NCBI GenBank assembly: GCA_013398175.1
Contig: VZRZ01003223.1
Coordinates: 62,001 to 126,000 of the forward strand
Source: Climacteris rufus
Taxonomy: Eukaryota > Chordata > Aves > Passeriformes > Climacteridae
Direction: 5' to 3'
DNA: 64,000 bases
The translations under genes and the position numbers were made by a program. The notes beneath the pieces were generated by a model that did no database searches, was not told the DNA's origin, and saw only the letters and a program-made list of their open reading frames with translations. Below are positions 38,207 through 49,600 of the stretch, in pieces. Numbering within the stretch: the stretch's first letter is position 1; the number at the start of each line of letters is the position of its first letter.

Positions 38207-40201
38207 TAAACTTCACAGATAAAGTAGATTAATTTCCCTCAAGATTTGTCTAGGAAGATATTAATATATACATTTATATGTAATTGCCTCTTGACAAAAA
38301 TCTCACAGGAGAGCATTCTGGAGGGAGGCAGGGAATAAATACTGCTAGGTGGTTTAAACCTAATATGGTTCTGCAGCTAATTACCTGAACTTCTTAGAAA
38401 AAGAGCAGAATCTGCCATATATTTTTGGTATTAACTCTGAAATAGCTTATCTTGAGATACTCTAAACAAAGCTCTGATAAAACACATTAAACACTGGAAT
38501 GATATTCTGTTTGTCAGTTCAGGGTTCTGGATTAAGATATTTTGACATTTGTATGTCCTACAGATGGTATTGGAGCTTTAGGACAACTAAAATAAGGGTG
38601 GAATTGGTGTTCCAGGGACACATTTCTTTGAATTATACTGTTGTCTATCCATAGCAATTCAGCAAATAAGTGATTAATTTTATTCCCTTATTTTCTCAGG
38701 AATGAAACATTTTTAGTGAAAGAAAAGAAGATCTGATATTACTAGCTAGACAGACTCAGGAGTTTAACATACAAATACTTATTCAGGATCCATTTGCACA
38801 TAGCAGTTTACCTTAAGTAGTTCCATGGGCTGCTGTGGAGTCAGTCTAGATAGCATATTTCTATGTTAGAGAAGAAATAAAAACACAAGTTTAGAAGCTT
38901 CTCTGAAAAAGCAAAAAGCAATTTTTTCATTTATTTGACTTCAACACATTTTTGTCTCACCGTGTAAATGGCAAATTTTATATTAGTTTGGATAAAAATC
39001 TTTTCAAAGGGTCTAATTCATTCATTCATTCACAGCTGTAATAATTGATCCTGGAAATAAGTCTATGAATAAACAGCACTTCTCTTGCTAGCAGATCAAG
39101 TTTCTTTATGAGGCACATAGTAAAAAAAAAAAAGTATTAAATAGATGCTTAGAATTAAATAGTGATAAATAATTAATAAAAATATTAAAATTATTGAGTA
39201 ATAGTTTAGTGTCCCCACATTTCAATTAGCTTTCAATGGAATTGCAATTAAACAATTAAATAGACTATGTGTTGAAGCTAGAAGTCTAGTGAGCAGTAAA
39301 GCTGATTACACAGAAAATCCTTATGCTGCCTTTAGGAAATGCTGAGTGACGTGTGAATGCTGAGTGAACTATAAGCTTGTTTGTTTTTCTAGAGAATGGC
39401 AATTGAGTTTTATAGAAGTACATGGCTGTGGTACGGCCAGGCCAAGGCTGGGTTGGTCAGTCAGTGTGTGGGTAAGGCAAGGCAGGGATGTGGGGAACTT
39501 GATGTGAGCAGCCAAGAAAGTGACCTGACTAGAGAGGGGAAGTGACTGAACAGAAGAAAATGCCTGTCGGAAAACACCAGCAGAGAAAAAGCTTGCCAGC
39601 TTGGGAGCTGTGATCCTGGGAGCCAAAAGTGTCCTTGAAAAGTACAGCTGGCCTCTTCTAAGTACAGCTGGGTACCTAGAAACCAGAGACATCCTGAGAT
39701 ACCACTGGTAAGTGCAGAAACAAGGAACTGTAACCACAGCTTTTCTTCTGAATAGGTAAAAATAGCCTGGGAAAGGAGAAGGCAGTAAACAAGGATTCTA
39801 AACTGCCATTGGCTGTTCTAACTGCAAAAGCAAGAAAACAGTCTGGCAAAATAAAAACTGATTTGAAGCAAGAGCAAACATCATCATTTATTGGCTGTTC
39901 CAGGCCTCTCACACAAACAGATGGCTTTTCAATTATCCATTGGTAACAATTAGATTTTTTTTTCACAAGAATGGGTAGAACATTCTGGTCTTTGTGCCCT
40001 TCTGGGCAGTGCTCTGCAGACCCTGGGAGGGAGGTGCTGGACAGGGAGCAGCCCTCATCCCCACCGCAGCTCCCCACAGAGGGCAGGGCTCCCTGAGCCT
40101 CTGACAGATCCAATGGCCTGAGGAGCCTGCGGGCAGCACTGCCTGCCCACTACAGACCCCGCTCCACTCCTCCTGGAGGCAGTGGAAGCCTCCCACCAAG
40201 C
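38207..40201. other. Intergenic between the divergent genes, no gene recognised
   Basis: The first 1.2 kb is AT-rich. From about 39370 the base composition rises and the sequence could be an old LTR or ERV fragment, but I cannot name it or find its ends. Minus frames at 39369-39737 and 39676-40113 have no known motif. Confidence 0.4.
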
Positions 40202-40818
40202 CATGGTATACCAAGGATTGGCACTGTTTGGATGGCCAAGAAGGCCAGTGGGATCCTGGGGTACCTTAGGAAGTGCATTGCCAGTAGGTCGAGGGAGGTG
40301 ATCCTGCCCCTCTACTGTGTCCTGGTGAGGCACATCTGGCGTGCTATGTCCAGTTCTGGGCTCCTCAGTACAAGATACACACTGGAGCGGGTCCAGTGGA
40401 GAGTGACAAAGATGGTGAAGCGACTGGAGCATCTTTCTTACAAGGAAAAGCTGAGGGAACGGGGCCTGTTCAGTTTTGAGAAAAATGACAGGGGATGTCA
40501 TTAATATATGTAAATATCTGAAGGGAGGGTGTCAAGGGGATGGAGCCAGCCTCTGCTCAGTGGTGCCCAGCAGGAGGACAAGAGGCAACGCACAGAAACT
40601 GATGCCCAGAAGGTTCCACCTGACCATAAGGAAGAACTTTTTTACTGTGCAAGTGAGTGAGCACTGGAATGGATTGTCCGGAGGGGGTGTGTAATCTCCC
40701 TCCCTAGGGGTAGACCCGTCTGGACACAATCCTGTGCCAGGGGTCTGGGATAACCCCGCTTGAGCAGGGACGTTTGACCACATGAGACGCTGTGGTTCCT
40801 TCCAGCCTGAGCTGGAAG
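40202..40818 (+). mobile_element. CR1 fragment abutting the LYRM7 promoter
   Basis: About 610 bases of CR1 in sense orientation. Visible blocks include 'ggccaagaaggccagtgggatcctgg' near 40232, 'gagggaggtgatcctgcccctctactgtg' and 'tggttccttccagcctgagct'. The terminal ATTCTATGAT repeat is missing, so the 3' end is trimmed. It stops about 220 bases before the LYRM7 start codon. Open frames in it are broken ORF2 remains. Confidence 0.85.
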
Positions 40819-40839
40819 TAGCTTCCGTCAGCCTGTGAA

Positions 40840-41036
40840 GGCCGCATGCGCTCCGCCGCCACAGGCAGCGGGGAAGGGGCACAGAGGCTGCTCGGAACGG
40901 CGGCGCCGGCGAGTGGCGCCCGGCGGGGCAGCATTAGCGGCGGCACCGGAGCGGCGCGGCGCGGGAGGGCGTGGCACGCCGCGGACGTCACTTCCATTGG
41001 GGCAGTTCCAGTCGGCCGGTGCGGGCGGCAGCCGAC
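40840..41036 (+). promoter_or_regulatory. LYRM7: LYRM7 CpG-island promoter
   Basis: A GC-rich, CpG-dense block runs from about 40840 to 41060. At 40984-40995 is GACGTCACTTCC, a CRE half-site fused to an ETS site (GGAAGT on the minus strand), followed directly by an inverted CCAAT box (40996-41000). ETS/NRF-2-type sites are common in promoters of nuclear genes for mitochondrial proteins. There is no TATA box. Transcription probably starts within about 50 bases of the ATG. That is inference from spacing. Confidence 0.7.
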
Positions 41037-41054
41037 ATGGGGAGCCGCGGGCAG
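41037..41054 (+). CDS. LYRM7: LYRM7 coding exon 1 (six codons, GC donor)
   Basis: Encodes MGSRGQ; the human protein starts MGRAVK before the same phase-0 junction. The exon ends CAG and is followed by GCGAGT (41055-41060), a GC-AG type donor. No in-phase GT donor gives a sensible join: the next candidate (CTAG|GTAAAA near 41181) would be phase 1 and would add unrelated residues. Confidence 0.75.
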
Positions 41055-44000
41055 GCGAGTGACACACACACACTTTGTATCCGTGCGGGAGCCTTCCGCT
41101 GGCCTACTGAGAGGTTGAGCGTTGTAGCGTTTGTAGAGCCGAAAGGCATAGATTTTCAGGACAAGAAGGACACAAAACTAGGTAAAAGAAAGGAGGGGTG
41201 TGCTCGCAAAGGCTGTTGCGGGAAAAGGAATTGAGATGTGATAAGCAGAGGTTGAAATACACCAAAAGCACGTCTCGTGATACTAAGATAGGGAAACACA
41301 GAGACTTAAGGAATATTAAAATATTTCATCTTTACGGTGTAATGTCCTGTCGATACTGCTTTCAGTAGCGTTCTGAAGCCTGGTGTTGGGAGTACCATAC
41401 ACGGAGGTATTCATGGAGCTCTGTGTTAAAGCAGGTGACTGTAGAGATCAGGAGAGTCTCCGTTTATAGTCTTGGTCAGGGCCATCTAACACAGCTACTC
41501 TGTGGTGGCTGTCGTGAAAGCTTTCTGGAAGGAGTTTGCAGAAATAGTATCAGGCAATATCCTGGGTTGGAAGGGAACCACAAGAATCATCGAGTCCACC
41601 TCCTGGTATTGCCCAGGACCACCCTCAAGAGTCACACCATGTGCCTGAGAGCGCTGTTCAAATGTCTCTTGAACTCTTGTAAGGCTGGTGCTGTGACCCC
41701 TTTCCTGGGGAGCCTGTTCCAGTGCCCAGTCACCCTCTGGGTGAAGAGCCGTTGTCTGATGTCCAACCTAAACCTCCCCTGACACAACTTCAGGCCATTC
41801 CCTCGGGTCCTGTCACTGGTAACGACAGAGAAGAGATCAGTGCCTGCTCCTCCTCTTCCTGTTGTGAGAAAGCTGTAGACAAGGGTAGGAAGATGCTTGA
41901 AAATGGAGGGTACAAGGGTAGGAAGATGCTTGAAAATGGCTCATCAAATTGTTCAATAACCACAAAAGGCTTCAAGTTTCACCACGCATGTTGTCAGCAT
42001 AAAACCACTTGCAATATTAATTTACTATTTGCAGAGATGGTGAAAATATTATGGGGTAGAAAACTTTAAGGATATCCAGAAGTAATTTAGTCAAATCTGT
42101 TAAAATGCATCTACAAATCAAGAAATGTACTTACTTGCTAGGTTTAAATTCTCTGAGTTACCTTGTCACAGGTTCACCCATCTAGGGAATGTTGCAATTA
42201 AAGGCAACATGATTCTGTTCATTTGCTGATTAATTCTCAGTTACAACCCTGTGTTTTGTCTGTGTCCGCCTAAAAATATTTGGAATACTAATCGTGAGAA
42301 AGCAATGTAAGATTATTATGAAGTACTGGAATTGTGCCCACTAGAGATGCCAAAACATGATGGAAAGTACTAGAAGGAGCTTCAAAAGGCATATTCTTAT
42401 CAAGATTATGTTTTTCTGGTGCTTGTCAGAGATTCTTTTCAGTCTCTGGCAAATACCAGAAAAGTTTCATAAGGACTTGAGGATTTCTGTAATTCATTAC
42501 AGCCTGTGTGAATGAGCAGCCAAAGCCACAGGACTGTGAGCTGTGATTCTCAGGGATTTTGTTTTTCATACATGTTCAGTTGTGTCTTCTCTACATTGTA
42601 AATCCTAATTTTTTGCGTGTTTGGTTTTACTGAAGTTTTTATTTGCTGACCTGGCAGTTATATTTAAGAGAAAGACTTTGTGTTGGTTTTGCCACAGCAC
42701 CTGCAGAAGATTATGCCCAGGTATTGCGCAGAGACATGAAAAACAATTGTTGGATTAGTTAATACACAGTTTCAGATTCTTTTGAAATTCCCTTTTCTCA
42801 AATTGGTTTGTAACTGTGAGAATAGTTTACGCATTTTTATTTCTGTCTTTTCCAATAACTGGAGAATACCTGCTGATGTACCTTTGGTAGTGCCTTTAAG
42901 TAACTTGACTGGTAAAGTTATTCCAATTCTGCTGGGCTTATTTGATACTAACAGAATAAATAATATTTGTGTCCATGTATTTTCAGGATTATATTCTCAT
43001 CATGACAAATTATTATTTAGGAATGTGGTGCCAGCATCTTAGGTTTATTTGAAATGTCTGTATGTCGGTAGGATTTTGATATCACATCTGCTTTGGCTGC
43101 AAATTTCTTTATCAGGAATTGAAGTAAAGCATCTTGGATACTGATTCAGTATCAAAGTCTGTACTAAATGGAAAGAACATGAAATTTCAACCAAAGCATT
43201 TTCAATTGTAACTTGTTAATTTTAATTAACAATCCTGCTAGCATATAAGTTAATTCTATTGATGTTGTATTAGCAGGTTTTGAAGCTTTTTAAGTTGTTA
43301 CACAGAACACGTCAAGAAGTTTTTAAAAATGATACCAAAGCCCTTGAAGGTGAGATACTTGTTTTGTGTGGTGTGTGCTTACCTATGTTTCTGTGGAACT
43401 TGCTTCTGCGAGTACAGAGAAAGAGAATTCTTAACATAATCTTTCTTTAAATTATTCCTTTCCATATTTTTTAAGCAATCATTGAAAAAACTGTTGTGTC
43501 CATAACCAGACATCCCTTAATTTGAAACAATTAAATGGTTGTTAGATTCAAACACTCAGGCTGTATTTTGGAAGGGAAGCATCTCTTTTTTTTCCTTGCT
43601 GGTCTTCCTGGGAGACTTCCTGGGAGATTTTTTCTTTTATTTTTTAGCTTCCTCTCTTCAGACCAGCCAAAGCATGTTTAACTGTACTAAGCATTAGAAT
43701 TAATTCTGTATGCGTGGTTTTTCCTCACATAGTGCTGTTTTTTTAGTAAACCAGCTTCTGTTTGCAATACAGAATGCTAAATAGGGAATCTTATTTTATT
43801 TGTATACCAGTGAACTTAAAATGTGACATCAAGTGAATGGCGTGTAAATCTTACACTAAAGTACTTCAAGTGCGGTGCCCCAGGAAGATGTGATAAAGGA
43901 CTGCAGATTTTGAGCTTTGAGGCAACGACAAGTTTAAAATACAGTTTTTGTTCACACTTTAGTTTTTTGTTTACTTCATTTAGCTGCAAGACAAAAGATA

Positions 44001-47000
44001 AATGAAGAATTCAGAAATAACCAAGACGAGACATCTGAAGAGAAGATAAATGAGGTATTTCTTGCTTTCTGGGGATTTTTTTCCCACTGTGCGTAAAAAT
44101 ATTTAGAAATGACCTTTTTAGTTAAAGGATCTCTAAAACACTGTAAATACATTGAGACATCAGGAAAGCCAGGTTGGTTCAGAAAGGCTTCTACATTGAT
44201 CTTTGTTTACATATACATAGATACCTCCAATGGTATTAATAGTATGTTAAAGAATTTTGTACATGCAAAAACGCTTAATTAGAAGGTGTCTTCTGATAGT
44301 TCAATGTGTGTATTTTGAATTTTATAACAAAATTATAGTAAAAAAATGTTTAAAGTTGCTATTTTCATCTAAATATTTATGCTTTCTTCATGATATCTAT
44401 CTGAGCCATGGTCACTTAAATTTGCCTGATTATTTTTGTGTAGACAAACACAGAAAGGTACGGAGAAATTAAATGCTCAGTTGCTGGCAGATGACAAATG
44501 AATCAGCATCTTTGTGGGAGGCAAAAACCAGCAAAAGTATTATGATTGATTGCACTATAGAGCTATTAATTATCAGAGATTTTTTCGCTTCTTTCTCATG
44601 ATGCATTAAAAGTGGAGCATTCTCTTAACTCACCAAGTTAGTTACCTTTGCTCAGTTGTCACCTCACTGTAACACTTCTTGCTGAGTTGTTTTTCTAAAA
44701 CTTCCTAAGGCCTGAAATGAAATTTCTGTATTTTAGATAATTTAGTTATTAACATCCATACAGACTAAATAATTTATTCTTTGTCATTCAGCCTTTTAAC
44801 AGACTGTTTACACTGTCATGGGGAACTGGTTGGACGAAAGTGCCTCCATCTGCCCCTTGCAGATCTAAATGTAAACCCTTTCCTCATACTAGCCACTGTA
44901 CAGTAACATAAATAGTTCTGACCATTTTGTTAGGACTTCCTGAATTGCAGCTTATTACCAGCCTTCTGTAGTAATACTGTATTTGTGTTACCAGTGTCTG
45001 ATCAGCTAAATTATGTGGTTTGGGTTTTTTTTTAAATAAATTTACAGAAAAAATACTTGCTGTAGTTTTTAAATCTGTATTTGTTAGGATTGACAACCCA
45101 CAAAATAAACATATGTAACTTTTTATTACAGGTTAGTTGATCCTTGATTAAATGTGTCAGTGAAAGAAATACTAGATTTCCATCCCAACTACATGCTCCT
45201 AGAACATCACAGAAACTGTCATGTTTATTACATGTATGCACTGAATAGACTTGGTTGCAGAGGAACTGAATCGAATGATATTCAGGACTTGAGAGAGTTT
45301 GGGTACCTGCTTGCATAAACATGGTGCTGTTAGTGTTCTGCTTTAGACAGCAACTAAGAAATTGAATATTGGCCAGCTACAGTGTATTGTAATATGACAG
45401 CAAGTACTTGTATCTGAACACACTTGTACATATCGAGCATTCAGTGACCTAAGGAGATCAAAGTAACTGTCTATGGTATGAGAATGAGAAATGTGGCAGC
45501 TGAATCTAATGCACCAGTTTTAGTTCAGGTCAGGAGTGCACTTATGAAGTTATCTTGGTTATTTCCACTTCCTGATTTGTCTTGTTTTGTAAAGCGTTGT
45601 CAGAGCAAATAGCAGAATTCCTTTAAGATCAATCTGAAGAGGAAGTTATGCTTCAGGAGCATGCAGCCTGGCTGCTAATGGGCTTTCAGTAGGGGGAACT
45701 CGAGGGTAGCTGCTCCAAACCCTTAAAAGGGAAAGGCAGGAGAAGAAGTGCAGTGTAGATATCAAGTACTGAGCTCTAACCTTTGCAAAGATCCACTTCT
45801 GTTGGTACCTGCCACTTCCTCGTGTAAGCATGAGTCCTGAAGTGTCTTACTTGTGCAATTTCATTTATTTCTGACACAAGTATCATGCAAACAAATATTA
45901 GACTTCTCTTAATGGCTCAGCAAAGCTAGCAAGGGTGCTTCAGCTTATCCTCTTAGTGAGAAAAGGAATTCTAGGCTTTTTGCCAAATACTAATGCCTCT
46001 GCTAATCTTTAGGTATTGCCTTGTTCCTGCACAGCTTTCCAGTGAAACCTCAGTACTCTTAATTCTTGTCCTGTTTTGCCCTTGTTTTTGTCTCCTTATT
46101 CCAAGAGCAATAGTGTTGAAAGAATGAGGTTGCCCTTTCAGTAGGGGAAGTCAAATGTTTTTGAGGCATGCACAAATGTCTTTGATCACTGAAAATTAGT
46201 TAATTGTTTTTGTAGTTGCATTTTACCTTATTCATTTGCAGTTTTGGTTGGGTATGTAGATGTATATCCTGCTGTGTGTTACTGAGTCGAAGTTTCCCTC
46301 TCTGTGTGCTCCCTGTCAAGGTAGCTTATATATCAATCTGTAAGCTATTCCAGGATCCCCAAGGCAAAAGCAATGTATAGATAGTGCACAAGTAACTGAA
46401 TAGTAGAACTGACTGGCTTTATTATTTGAATAGTTGTCTAGTATGGAAAATATCATCAGGAGTAGTCACAGATAATTTAAATTACTCTGTTGTTCCTCTT
46501 TTTGTTCGTTTTACTAGCTCCTGAAAATAGCTTCAGATGTTGAAGTGATTCTCAGAACTTCTGTTATTCAGGCAGTTCACACAGATTCTGACAAAATAGG
46601 TGAGTAAGCCTGCATGCTAAAAAGATGTTTAAATATGTTGTAGTTTAGTAAATAAGTACAGAATGTGTAAATAAGTGATGAGATAGTGAGTCGAATAGCC
46701 TGTCTGTTATTCTCTGCCCAAACCCTTAATGTAGCTGTTGATTAATGTCACTGCCTAGGATAAGTGGAGGTTTAAAGGTACAGATTTTCTACATGAATCT
46801 TTTGAAGTATGGAGGCTAGCAGAAAAGAGGCAGTGACTACTTTTAATGGCCTAACTAGCTGTAAGTGTTACAGAGTTCAGCATTTAGATAGCAAGTCAGT
46901 GTCCATGTACAGGCTGGTCGGTCAATGTGTTTCTAAATGCAGTAGCCACAGTATCTACCTGTAGGTGCTTGCTCTACTGCGTAGGTAGAAGCTGCCTGAG

Positions 47001-49166
47001 AAGAGTTAGCAAGTGCAGTATATACACTGTCCATAGAATAGTCTTTTCTTTGAGGATTAAGTGTTCTTTGCCAAAACTTTTTTCTGATAATTTCAGGTTA
47101 TATGATGCAAGATTTGTGACACAGTAATTGCCTTGATACAAAGTCTGTCAAATTCTGAGATCTTGATTCCTGGTTTAGAAGTTCTTTTATCTTACAGTCA
47201 AAAAGAGAAGTAGTAGGTAGGTTGAGCATACAGCTGTGTGGCAGAGAGTAGGGGAAATCTTCCATTGTGCACATTATTTCCTTTTACTTCTGATTAGTGT
47301 TGTCTGTAACAATTTGTTTTGTTGTCTGTAACAAATTGTTTGTAACAATTTTCAGTTTTATGTTTGGTAAAACACTGAACTCTAAAACAGCAATTATGAT
47401 CAAGGCCAAAGATATGTCTGGGCCAGTGTCAAGTCTTCCACAGTGATTCTAGACAGATTGCAGTTGAAGAATAGGAACAGACAAAGTGACATTTCACATC
47501 TTTCAGCTCTTTACACCTGCCAGCGCTTCTTGAGGCAGGGATGGTTTCTGGTTTAATTATCTTCAATGGGTTTCTCTTCAATAACTGTCCATTTTCACCA
47601 AGCTCTTTATGAGTTTTTAAGTCCTTTATTGCCTCCTTTTTATTCACATCCCCCATGAAACAACAACTCTCAGAAAAAGCACGTGAATGTCTGTGATTAT
47701 TCTGTTGCTGCTCTCAGCACTGTTTTCAGTTCTGCTCTATCTCTCAAGATGGTTAAGGACTTGCTATCTCAGTCAGAGCTGAGCACAGTTGTAAAGCTAT
47801 GGGCAAACGGGCATTTATATACAAAACAATGGAACAATGATTTTTTTCTGTTTCATTTTCCATTGGATTACTGATCACTGCTACTTCTAAATGTAATTTT
47901 TGGCTGCCAAGCATACATATTATTTATTTAATATAATGAAATTGTCCTCAGTAAACTCATCTGAGTGGTCACAATCAGTTTTGAACATACCACTTGCTTT
48001 GTGAAGTTAGTATTTTTCTTGACCTGTGTGCATTGCATGTCTCTAGGTGTAATTTTGTCCGTCACTTTACTGGTTACTCAGTTAAGCGTTAAGCATGTCT
48101 TGCCATTGTTCACAGTAAGCCATTTTCTTAATGACATTGTTCAAGATGGTATAATTAAAAACCTTTTTTTCCTGGGTTAGTTACAAGTATTTTGAACAGT
48201 GACATGTCAACAAGCATACCTGTAGAACTCCACATCTGACATCACTCCAGTGGATGACCTGATCATTTACTGTTCACTTCTCACAGTTTAACTGGTGACT
48301 TATCTGTGCAAGACTTCTGTCATAATAAGGCTGTTGTTTTATAAAAGCCTTGACTGAGGAACGTTTGGAAATCCAAAGATGCTAACTCCCAAGAGCCATT
48401 CAGAGAACTCCAGCAGGGACTCTAGGGCAGAACTTCCCTTCCAGAAGCCACCTGGTCAAATACTAATTACTGTGTGAGTGTGTAGGGATGGGGTTAGGAC
48501 AGCCAGGTGTATCAGCAACAGAACGAAGAGCAGAGAAAATGTGGGCCTGCAGCTGAAGAGGACCGGGTAGCAAAGGAAACAGAATATAGTCAGTTCTGTG
48601 ACACTATAGTGCTAGTAACTTTCATTAGATGCTTTCTTTTCCTGTTGGCCTTTAAAACAGGTGTGACAAGATAAGTATTACAGATCAGATTCCAGTACTT
48701 GGGGGAGAGAGCTAAGCCACATTCAATATTCATTTTTGAAACTCTTAAAGTAAGCTTCATATGACTCAGGCTTGAAAAAATTGCCATTCACTCTTCTGCT
48801 AAAAGTTACTACCAGACTTTGTAATTTTTTATGGCTTCTTAATGATATTAAAATTTTAAATGCTTATAAAAGGAGACAGGGGAAGACATTATTGTGACCA
48901 GCTGAAAGTAAAATCTTAGTATGATTTTGTCTTGGATAGATATCATTTTGCTGCTTGTACACTTACCAGAAGTTGAGATCCTCATTTTGGTAACCTGATT
49001 TTTTGTTTGTAAATGTGAAAACAACTTTAGAATTTAAAATAGTATTTTTCGTAAGATCATGGTCTTACTGAGTTTTTTTTCTATTTCAGTACTCATACCC
49101 AGGAAAGATCTGCTACAAGACAACACTCCTTACTTAGATAAACCAACAAAAAAGCAAGAATCCTGA
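41037..49166 (+). CDS. LYRM7: LYRM7: complex III Rieske assembly factor (five-exon gene)
   Basis: The coding sequence joins 41037-41054, 43277-43349, 43984-44054, 46518-46599 and 49090-49166, 321 bases giving 106 residues and TGA (human protein: 104). LYRM7 (yeast Mzm1) is a mitochondrial matrix LYR-motif chaperone. It holds the Rieske iron-sulfur protein UQCRFS1 before insertion into complex III. The sequence shows the family's N-terminal helix with the LYR-like LFK followed by LLHRTRQ, then AARQKINEEFRNN, an acidic linker, the LLKIASDVEVILRTSVIQ helix and a basic tail ending KKQES. Exon phases are 0, 1, 0 and 1, as the human protein would need. The start ATG (gccgacATGG) has a good context and follows the CpG island. 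The tail is two residues longer than I expect from the human protein. Intron 1 uses a GC donor. HINT1 is the divergent neighbour, as in mammals. Confidence 0.94.
41556..41860 (-). mobile_element. CR1 fragment in LYRM7 intron 1
   Basis: Begins 'cctgggttggaagggaaccacaagaatcatcgagtcc', the reverse complement of a CR1 3' region, and runs about 300 bases to 'gaagagatcagtgcctg'. It lies antisense to LYRM7. The terminal octamer repeat has been lost. Confidence 0.83.
41881..41939 (+). repeat. 33-bp tandem duplication
   Basis: AAGGGTAGGAAGATGCTTGA starting at 41881 is repeated from 41914, both followed by AAATGG. The period is 33 bases with just under two copies and no visible difference. It is intronic. 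Confidence 0.92.
43277..43349 (+). CDS. LYRM7: LYRM7 coding exon 2
   Basis: Encodes VLKLFKLLHRTRQ through DTKALE plus one base. It holds the LYR-like LFK motif and the basic HRTRQ segment of the first helix. The acceptor is TTAGCAG and the donor GTGAGA. Confidence 0.95.
43350..43983 (+). other. LYRM7: LYRM7 intron 2
   Basis: A 634-base AT-rich intron with GTGAGA donor and TTTAG acceptor. No repeat or nested feature is recognised. Confidence 0.85.
43984..44054 (+). CDS. LYRM7: LYRM7 coding exon 3
   Basis: Completes the split Ala codon and encodes AARQKINEEFRNNQ and the acidic linker to KINE. Acceptor CATTTAG; donor GTATTT is a weak GT site. Together with exon 2 the length is divisible by three. 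Confidence 0.95.
44055..46517 (+). other. LYRM7: LYRM7 intron 3
   Basis: A 2.46-kb intron. Short frames on both strands (for example 45032-45322 minus) have no family motif. No repeat boundary was recognised. Confidence 0.8.
46518..46599 (+). CDS. LYRM7: LYRM7 coding exon 4
   Basis: Encodes LLKIASDVEVILRTSVIQ to DSDKI plus one base. This is the most conserved C-terminal helix of the family. The acceptor is TTTACTAG and the donor GTGAGT. Confidence 0.95.
46600..49089 (+). other. LYRM7: LYRM7 intron 4
   Basis: A 2.49-kb AT-rich intron. A short locally repeated TGTCTGTAACAA... segment lies at about 47300-47350. No gene or mobile element is recognised. Confidence 0.8.
49090..49166 (+). CDS. LYRM7: LYRM7 terminal coding exon 5
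   Basis: Completes a Val codon and encodes LIPRKDLLQDNTPYLD and a lysine-rich tail to TGA at 49164-49166. The acceptor TATTTCAG follows a T-rich tract. Confidence 0.95.
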
Positions 49167-49367
49167 GGAAAAAAAACCACTAAAATCAGGTTACTGATTT
49201 TACTGAGTGCTGTGCTATCATCAGGCACTTATTCTCTGGAAGATACTAATGCTTTCACAGAACTTAAAAGTACACTGCTGATTTGTGTTACTTCAGTTAC
49301 TTCAATGTTTCTGATCATGACAGCTATCAGAGAGAGTTTCCCAGCAATCCACACTTCTTCAAAACTA

Positions 49368-49373
49368 AATAAA
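49368..49373 (+). terminator. LYRM7: LYRM7 proximal poly(A) signal
   Basis: AATAAA about 200 bases after the stop codon. An alternative signal lies downstream. Confidence 0.5.
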
Positions 49374-49573
49374 AATTAAATGATCTCTTAATACTGATAA
49401 TATTTATTTATAACTTTATTGTCAATCATAAGCTACTTTTGAAGTAATGAGAAAACACCTTGTGGCATTAAACATTAAATTTATGCTTTGCACCAAAAGC
49501 ATGATTTCTGAAATGGTCATTAATTGTACACTACTATAGTGTGATGCTTGAGAGTGTTCTTAAGGTTTATCTG

Positions 49574-49579
49574 AATAAA
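49574..49579 (+). terminator. LYRM7: LYRM7 distal poly(A) signal
   Basis: AATAAA in CTGAATAAATCATTTG is followed within 40 bases by GT-rich sequence (about 49586-49622), the usual downstream element. This makes it the stronger candidate for the main 3' end. Confidence 0.55.
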
Positions 49580-49600
49580 TCATTTGTGTTTTACAGATAG

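Larger units (their letters stand above)
41055..43276 (+). other. LYRM7: LYRM7 intron 1
   Basis: A 2.2-kb intron with GC donor and TTAGCAG acceptor. It contains a reverse CR1 fragment (about 41556-41860) and a 33-bp tandem duplication (41881-41939). The 5' 250 bases remain CpG-rich. No nested gene is seen. Confidence 0.85.
49167..49600 (+). other. LYRM7: LYRM7 3' untranslated region
   Basis: Non-coding sequence after the stop codon, ending at one of two AATAAA signals at 49368 and 49574. The exact cleavage site cannot be set without transcript data. Confidence 0.6.

Noticed and set aside
40828..41234. Plus frames of 75-90 codons across the LYRM7 promoter
   Set aside because: Only the ATG at 41037 joins conserved LYRM7 exons; reading on past 41054 enters intron 1.
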